Source of the DNA: Polynucleobacter sp. MWH-HuK1
Lineage (GTDB): Bacteria > Pseudomonadota > Gammaproteobacteria > Burkholderiales > Burkholderiaceae
DNA length: 64,000 nucleotides
Reading direction: 5' to 3'
Assembly (NCBI RefSeq): GCF_018881815.1
Contig: NZ_JACVPP010000001.1
Coordinates: forward strand, 1,621,654-1,685,653
In this document: positions 63,366-64,000 of the stretch, in pieces
How positions within the stretch are numbered: the stretch's first letter is position 1
Layout of the letters: the number at the start of each line of letters is the position of its first letter
Program-made: the position numbers and the translations under genes
Notes under the pieces: generated by a model
Told to the model about the DNA's origin: nothing
The model's database searches: none
What the model saw: the letters and a program-made list of their open reading frames with translations, nothing else

Positions 63366-64000
63366 CTACTTCCCGATAACCTTGGCGGGTAGCCAGGAGT
63401 TTTCCAGCCATGGCTGAGGAATGGCAAATTCTTCGGGATAAGTAATTTTAGCCAAGTACAGACCATCGGCCATAAAGGTTGGAGCGGCAATTTGCCGATT
63501 CTTGGCCGCCAACACTTCTGTCATCCATTCTGGCTTTTGTCTGCCTTGCCCGATTTGCAAGAAGCATCCAACAATGTTGCGGATCATATGATGCAAAAAG
63601 GCATTTCCACGAATCCGAAAATATACCCAAGGTTGCTCAGAAATAATCTCTATGGAGTAAATCGTTTTTACTGGGGTTTTACTCTGACATTCAGACGAGC
63701 GAAATGAACTGAAGTCATGCTCACCAATCAAACATTCAACAGATTTCTTCATTGCCTCTGCATCAAGCCAATGACCTGGTGGCAACATTAAATATCCTGC
63801 ACGTGAATGAGACATGGGTGAACGACAAGGCCCGGCCTGTAATGCGTAGATATATTCGCGCTCATACGCCGAGAAACGAGCGCTAAATTCATCGGAAACT
63901 GGCTTAGCCCAGTTCACCACAATTGACGGGGGCAAGAAGGAGTTCACACCCCTCACCCAAGAAAAATCTTCGCGCTCGACATTGGTATCAAAGTGCACTA
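63366..64000 (-). CDS. truA: tRNA pseudouridine synthase A, C-terminal part (cut by window edge)
   Basis: About 210 visible residues; the N-terminus with the catalytic aspartate lies beyond the right edge. [36 protein letters not shown] and the C-terminal [18 protein letters not shown] are TruA motifs. Modifies positions 38-40 of tRNAs. Upstream of trpF, as in many Burkholderiales. Confidence 0.94.
   Translation of the reverse strand, partial: VHFDTNVEREDFSWVRGVNSFLPPSIVVNWAKPVSDEFSARFSAYEREYIYALQAGPCRSPMSHSRAGYLMLPPGHWLDAEAMKKSVECLIGEHDFSSFRSSECQSKTPVKTIYSIEIISEQPWVYFRIRGNAFLHHMIRNIVGCFLQIGQGRQKPEWMTEVLAAKNRQIAAPTFMADGLYLAKITYPEEFAIPQPWLENSWLPAKVIGK

Overview
The window reads as a contiguous piece of chromosome from a free-living betaproteobacterium of the order Burkholderiales, most likely Polynucleobacter or a close relative. 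This is inferred from gene order (truA-trpF-trpB-trpA-accD-folC-SPOR-cvpA-purF-metZ, thrS-infC-rpmI-rplT-pheST-ihfA-merR-tRNA-Pro, odhA-odhB-odhL-zapE), the moderate GC content and dense packing. No phage, insertion sequence or CRISPR array was seen. Both ends cut genes: trpS on the left and truA on the right.

Layout. 1-7.9 kb: trpS (partial), a PHP phosphoesterase, zapE and the 2-oxoglutarate dehydrogenase operon odhA-odhB-odhL, all on the minus strand. 8.1-10 kb: an orphan HTH plus receiver-like regulator, a short H-NS protein, a PaaI-type thioesterase and tRNA-Pro(GGG). 10-19.7 kb: translation and stringent-response block (merR-like, ihfA, pheT, pheS, rplT, rpmI, infC with a probable ATC start, thrS, tRNA-Val(GAC), relA). 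19.7-30.5 kb: a CDF transporter fused to an alpha/beta hydrolase, scoAB, ETF-ubiquinone oxidoreductase, gloA, a FemAB-like acyltransferase, a DUF1289 protein, a YbiT-type ABC-F ATPase, a YhhQ queuosine-precursor transporter and glutaryl-CoA dehydrogenase.

30.5-53.5 kb is a sulfur-oxidation island. It holds a complete soxCDYZAXB set with a DsrE-like protein, SoxH and a cytochrome c; five YeeE/YedE-type sulfur-compound transporters in two groups; four rhodanese or sulfurtransferase-like proteins plus the rhodanese-fold tRNA enzyme MnmH; OsmC, thioredoxin and HiPIP; molybdate transporter genes modBC, plausibly serving the molybdenum enzyme SoxC; two ArsR repressors; and one Crp/Fnr regulator. 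Periplasmic Sox proteins would oxidise thiosulfate bound to SoxYZ, YeeE/YedE proteins would import thiosulfate or sulfane sulfur, and the rhodaneses, OsmC and DsrE-like proteins would move or detoxify persulfide sulfur. 53.5-64 kb returns to core metabolism: a methyltransferase, metZ, purF, cvpA, a SPOR protein, folC, accD, trpA, trpB, trpF and truA.

The main new reading is regulatory. Four AT-rich palindromes lie just upstream of sulfur genes and fall into two sequence classes, matching the two ArsR proteins. In two promoters (31.67 and 51.45 kb) the palindrome covers the -10 element of a good sigma-70 promoter. One ArsR (48115-48432) carries two cysteines exactly 66 residues apart, the spacing of the BigR/SqrR persulfide sensors; the other (44656-44991) does not. 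A perfect FNR box with a well-placed -10 drives an overlooked 44-residue DUF3149 membrane protein at 30564-30698, and a near-perfect FNR box precedes the second transporter operon. That operon (pmpA-pmpB-NPCGP repeat protein-HGHFH protein-rhodanese-ArsR-DUF2892) is the best candidate for a little-described system.
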